Shown: piece after piece, positions 60,866 to 64,000 of the stretch
Layout of the letters: each line of letters begins with the position of its first letter
Position numbering within the stretch: position 1 is the first letter of the stretch
NCBI RefSeq assembly: GCF_030929595.1
Contig: NZ_JAVFVR010000001.1
Coordinates: 868,001-932,000 of the forward strand
DNA from: Flavobacterium sp. LHD-85
GTDB taxonomy: Bacteria > Bacteroidota > Bacteroidia > Flavobacteriales > Flavobacteriaceae
DNA length: 64,000 bases
Direction: 5' to 3'
Translations under genes and position numbers: made by a program
Notes under the pieces: model-generated
What the model was told of the DNA's origin: nothing
What the model saw: the letters and a program-made list of their open reading frames with translations, nothing else
Databases searched by the model: none

Positions 60866-62260
60866 ATGAGTAAGACATTATTTGACAAAGTATGGGATTC
60901 ACATGTTGTGCGTAAAATTGAAGATGGACCAGATGTGTTTTTTATTGACCGCCATTTCATTCATGAAGTTACGAGTCCTGTTGCTTTTTTAGGATTAAAA
61001 TCAAGAGGCGTTAACGTATTATATCCGGAACGTACTTTTGCAACTGCCGACCACAATACACCAACCATAAACCAACATTTACCAGTTCAGGATCCGCTTT
61101 CTGCAAACCAGCTTAAAGCTCTTGAAGATAATGCGAACGAATACGGAATTTCGCACTGGGGATTAGGGCACCAAAAAAATGGAATTGTACACGTAGTTGG
61201 TCCTGAAAACGGAATTACTTTGCCAGGTGCTACTATTGTATGTGGTGATTCGCATACGTCTACTCACGGTGCTTTTGGAGCTATTGCTTTTGGTATCGGA
61301 ACATCTGAGGTTGAAATGGTGCTTTCTACTCAATGTATCATGCAGCCTAAACCAAAGAAAATGCGTATTAACGTAAATGGTCAATTAAGCAAAGGTGTTG
61401 GTCCAAAAGACGTTGCACTTTATATTATTGCTCAGTTAACTACTTCTGGAGGAACAGGATATTTTGTTGAATATGCTGGTGATGTTTTTGAAAACATGAC
61501 TATGGAAGGCCGTATGACAGTTTGTAACTTAAGTATCGAAATGGGTGCTCGTGGAGGTATGATTGCTCCTGACCAAACAACTTTCGATTTCCTTGAAGGA
61601 AGACTTTACGCTCCAAAAGGAGAAGCTTGGACAAAAGCTGTTGAATATTGGAAAACACTTAAAACAGATGCTGATGCTGTATTTGATGCTGAATTAAACA
61701 TCAAAGCTGAAGATATTGAACCAATGATTACTTATGGTACAAACCCTGGAATGGGAATTGGTATCACAAAACATATCCCAAGTGCAAACCAAGTTGAAGG
61801 TGGTGAGGAAACTTACAAAAAATCTTTGGCTTACATGGGCTTCAACGAAGATGATGTAATGATCGGAAAACAAATCGATTACGTTTTCTTAGGAAGTTGT
61901 ACAAACGGGCGTATTGAAGATTTTAGAGCTTTTGCTGAAATTGTTAAAGGAAGAAAAAAAGCAGATAATGTTACGGCTTGGTTAGTTCCGGGCTCTCACG
62001 TTGTTGAAGCGCAGATTAAAGAAGAAGGAATTTTAGATATCTTGACAGAAGCTGGTTTCGTATTACGTCAGCCGGGTTGTTCTGCTTGTTTAGCAATGAA
62101 CGACGATAAAGTTCCTGCTGGAAAATATGCAGTAAGTACTTCAAACAGAAACTTTGAAGGTCGTCAAGGTCCTGGTTCAAGAACGCTTTTAGCTTCTCCA
62201 ATTATGGCTGCTGCAGCTGCTGTTACAGGAAAACTAACAGACCCGAGAGAATTATTTTAA
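60866..62260 (+). CDS. leuC: 3-isopropylmalate dehydratase large subunit
   Basis: A 464-residue [4Fe-4S] subunit that isomerises isopropylmalate in leucine synthesis. [16 protein letters not shown] and the cluster ligands in FLGSCTNGR and [11 protein letters not shown] are all present, as is [14 protein letters not shown]. Length matches LeuC (about 465-470). It begins a leuC-leuD-leuA-type cluster, with promoter and uORF upstream. A repeat separates it from leuD. Confidence 0.97.
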   Translation: MSKTLFDKVWDSHVVRKIEDGPDVFFIDRHFIHEVTSPVAFLGLKSRGVNVLYPERTFATADHNTPTINQHLPVQDPLSANQLKALEDNANEYGISHWGLGHQKNGIVHVVGPENGITLPGATIVCGDSHTSTHGAFGAIAFGIGTSEVEMVLSTQCIMQPKPKKMRINVNGQLSKGVGPKDVALYIIAQLTTSGGTGYFVEYAGDVFENMTMEGRMTVCNLSIEMGARGGMIAPDQTTFDFLEGRLYAPKGEAWTKAVEYWKTLKTDADAVFDAELNIKAEDIEPMITYGTNPGMGIGITKHIPSANQVEGGEETYKKSLAYMGFNEDDVMIGKQIDYVFLGSCTNGRIEDFRAFAEIVKGRKKADNVTAWLVPGSHVVEAQIKEEGILDILTEAGFVLRQPGCSACLAMNDDKVPAGKYAVSTSNRNFEGRQGPGSRTLLASPIMAAAAAVTGKLTDPRELF

Positions 62261-62270
62261 TTCTCGCTAT

Positions 62271-62360
62271 AAGCTTTAAGCAATAGGCTTTAAGCTAAAA
62301 ACACAATACATAATACACCCTGTAGGAAAAGCCTAAAGCTTACAGCCTACAGCCTAAAGC
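62271..62360. repeat. imperfect inverted repeat between leuC and leuD
   Basis: GCTTTAAGCAATAGGCTTTA (from 62274) on the left and several GCCTAAAGC/GCCTACAG units on the right (62330-62360) can pair. It is a dispersed intergenic element inside the leu operon. Confidence 0.6.
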
Positions 62361-62370
62361 AAAAACAAAA

Positions 62371-62967
62371 ATGGCATACGATAAATTTAATATACTTACT
62401 AGCAGCGGAGTTCCGTTGCCAATTGAGAACGTAGATACAGATCAAATCATCCCAGCTCGTTTCTTAAAAGCTACAAAACGTGAAGGTTTTGGAGACAATC
62501 TTTTCAGAGACTGGAGATACAACGGAGACGATACTCCAAAAGCAGATTTCGTTTTAAACAATCCAACTTACAGTGGAAAAATTCTTGTTGGAGGAAAAAA
62601 CTTCGGTTCTGGATCTTCTAGAGAGCACGCTGCTTGGGCGGTTTACGATTACGGATTCCGTGCTGTAGTTTCTAGTTTCTTTGCAGATATCTTCAAAGGA
62701 AACTGTTTGAATATTGGTGTTTTGCCAGTGCAAATCAGCCCAGAGTTTTTGGAAAATATTTTCAAGGCAATCGAAGCTGATCCTAAAACAGAATTAGAAA
62801 TCAATCTTCCTGACCAAACTATTACTTTATTGTCAACTGGTCAGCAAGAATCTTTTGCTATCAACGGATACAAAAAGAATAATATGATTAATGGTTTTGA
62901 CGACATTGATTATTTACAAGATATGAAAGAGGATATTAAAGCTTTCGCTGATAAACTTCCTTACTAA
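62371..62967 (+). CDS. leuD: 3-isopropylmalate dehydratase small subunit
   Basis: A 198-residue partner of LeuC. NVDTDQIIPARFLK, GKNFGSGSSREHAAWAVYDYG and SSFFADIFKGNCLNIGVLPV are the family motifs. Length is standard. It lies 110 bases after leuC. A terminator follows at 62990-63021, so the next gene may need its own start or read-through. Confidence 0.97.
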   Translation: MAYDKFNILTSSGVPLPIENVDTDQIIPARFLKATKREGFGDNLFRDWRYNGDDTPKADFVLNNPTYSGKILVGGKNFGSGSSREHAAWAVYDYGFRAVVSSFFADIFKGNCLNIGVLPVQISPEFLENIFKAIEADPKTELEINLPDQTITLLSTGQQESFAINGYKKNNMINGFDDIDYLQDMKEDIKAFADKLPY

Positions 62968-62989
62968 TAGCAATATCATTCAGTCTATT

Positions 62990-63024
62990 AGACCCGAAAG
63001 GCTTCAAAACCTCTCGGGTCTTTC
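62990..63024 (+). terminator. terminator after leuD
   Basis: AGACCCGAAAGG and CCTCTCGGGTCT pair with one mismatch around an 8-base loop, followed by TTTCT. The weak T-run may give only partial termination. Confidence 0.6.
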
Positions 63025-63033
63025 TAGAATATA

Positions 63034-63159
63034 GAACGCGGATGAAACTGATTTGCATTCGCAAAAACACGGATTAACACGGATTTTATTTTATCTAAAT
63101 TATAAAAAATCCGTTTTTATCAGCGTCTTCGCGAATGCGAATCCGTAAAATCAGCGTTC
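63034..63159. repeat. intergenic inverted repeat (GAACGCGGATG ends)
   Basis: GAACGCGGATGAAACTGATT on the left pairs imperfectly with AAAATCAGCGTTC on the right; TTTGCATTCGC and GCGAATGCGAA are inner arms, and ACACGGATT repeats lie between. It has no coding capacity. Confidence 0.65.
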
Positions 63160-63216
63160 AAATTAAAATAAAGGATATCAATAATATCCAACCCGTTTAG
63201 AAATTAGAATATCAAT

Positions 63217-64000
63217 ATGGAAAAAAGAAAAATTGAAATAATGGATACGACGCTTCGTGATGGTGAACAAACCTCGGGAGTTTCATTTTCTGCTGCAGAA
63301 AAATTAACCATTGCGCAATTGTTGTTGGAGGAATTAAATATTGATAGAATCGAAATTGCTTCTGCACGAGTGAGCGAAGGAGAATTTCAAGCCGTAAAAG
63401 GCATTACTTCATGGGCTGAAGAACGCGGTTATATTAACAGAATTGAAGTTCTTACGTTTGTTGACGGCGGTGTTTCAATTGACTGGATGAAAAAAGCGGG
63501 TGCTAAAGTGCAGAATTTATTGACCAAAGGCTCAATGAATCACTTAACGCATCAATTGAAAAAAACACCCGAACAGCATTTTTCTGAAATTGCTCAGATT
63601 ATATCTTTAGCTAAAGAAAATAATATAGAAACTAATGTTTATCTGGAAGACTGGAGCAACGGAATGCGAAATTCTCCAGATTACGTTTTTCAATTCCTAG
63701 ATTTCTTAGCAACTCAGCCAATTAAAAGAGTTTTACTCCCCGATACTTTAGGTGTTTTAATTCCGTCGCTAACTTTTGAATTTATTTCGAAAATCAGAAC
63801 AAAATATCCAAACATTCACTTTGATTTCCACGCACATAACGACTACGATTTAAGCGTTGCTAATGTTATGGAAGCGATAAAAGCTGGAATCAACGGACTT
63901 CATGTAACGGTAAACGGAATGGGAGAACGTGCTGGAAATGCACCTCTTGAAAGTACTGTTGCCGTAATTAACGATTATTTGCCACAAGTAAACATCAATG
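63217..64000 (+). CDS. 2-isopropylmalate synthase-type enzyme (partial, C-terminus outside window)
   Basis: 261 residues of a DRE-TIM aldol enzyme, open to the right edge. DTTLRDGEQTSGVSFSAAEK is the metal-binding start and FDFHAHNDYDLSVANVMEAI the HxH motif; HVTVNGMGERAGNAPLE follows. The family includes LeuA and citramalate or homocitrate synthases; the leuCD neighbours favour isopropylmalate synthase. Whether the regulatory domain is present cannot be seen. ATG at 63217 is preceded by repeats, and no promoter was found. Confidence 0.85.
   Translation, partial: MEKRKIEIMDTTLRDGEQTSGVSFSAAEKLTIAQLLLEELNIDRIEIASARVSEGEFQAVKGITSWAEERGYINRIEVLTFVDGGVSIDWMKKAGAKVQNLLTKGSMNHLTHQLKKTPEQHFSEIAQIISLAKENNIETNVYLEDWSNGMRNSPDYVFQFLDFLATQPIKRVLLPDTLGVLIPSLTFEFISKIRTKYPNIHFDFHAHNDYDLSVANVMEAIKAGINGLHVTVNGMGERAGNAPLESTVAVINDYLPQVNIN

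Overview
The window is AT-rich, gene-dense chromosomal DNA from a Bacteroidota bacterium, most probably a Flavobacterium. Evidence: promoters follow the Bacteroidota pattern TTG-N19-TAnnTTTG; the DNA polymerase III alpha subunit carries an N-terminal proofreading exonuclease; MurF is fused to alanine racemase; SusC-type TonB receptors and short lipoproteins are common; and gaps are filled with short palindromic repeats of the kind scattered through Flavobacterium genomes. There is no rRNA, phage, insertion sequence or CRISPR array. The only RNA genes seen are two near-identical tRNA-Asp copies.

Layout. 1-3357 (-): AraC regulator, TolC and HlyD/EmrA parts of an efflux pump that runs off the left edge. 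3592-4479 (-): duplicated tRNA-Asp genes around a REPIN-like palindrome pair. 4518-8008 (-): DUF58 protein and M1 aminopeptidase. 8070-13392 (+): a probable metal (zinc-type) uptake locus, with twin operator-like palindromes, a small CxxC protein, two DUF4625-like lipoproteins, a TonB receptor and a His/Asp-rich AztD-like lipoprotein. 13628-16647: thioredoxin and AsmA. 16718-19350 (+): a compact C-M-R restriction-modification module, with a Dcm-like methyltransferase, an EcoRII-like endonuclease and a small HTH controller. 19423-25382: small housekeeping and hypothetical genes, including a three-repeat lipoprotein, Amt, TrmB, LysE and an alkyltransferase-like protein. 25554-33200: a histidine kinase and an NtrC-type regulator (-) divergent from an HlyD-ATPase-permease exporter (+), with a sigma-54 promoter and paired enhancer sites between them.

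33268-44993: L,D-transpeptidase, an Fe-S group (Mrp, NifU, ferredoxin), a DUF6058/SMI1 pair, asd, mscL and murF-alr. 45918-50890 (+): a second small CxxC protein plus TonB receptor, paralogous to the first, then a prolyl oligopeptidase. 51117-57915: an oxidoreductase, an outer-membrane barrel and dnaE. 58394-60347: a short-chain dehydrogenase and an AraC regulator. 60771-64000 (+): leuC, leuD and a partial leuA-type gene behind a clear promoter and a tiny leucine-rich upstream ORF.

What deserves most attention: the paired CxxC protein/TonB receptor loci with their operator palindromes; the controller-linked EcoRII-type system with no canonical -33 box; the sigma-54 promoter with two enhancer sites exactly two helical turns apart; the 8-codon uORF before leuC; the lipoprotein with three HGxPGHRCDIAVGAPL repeats; and at least two MITE-like families with terminal inverted repeats. 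All functional calls come from reading the sequence and recalled family knowledge; no database search was run.
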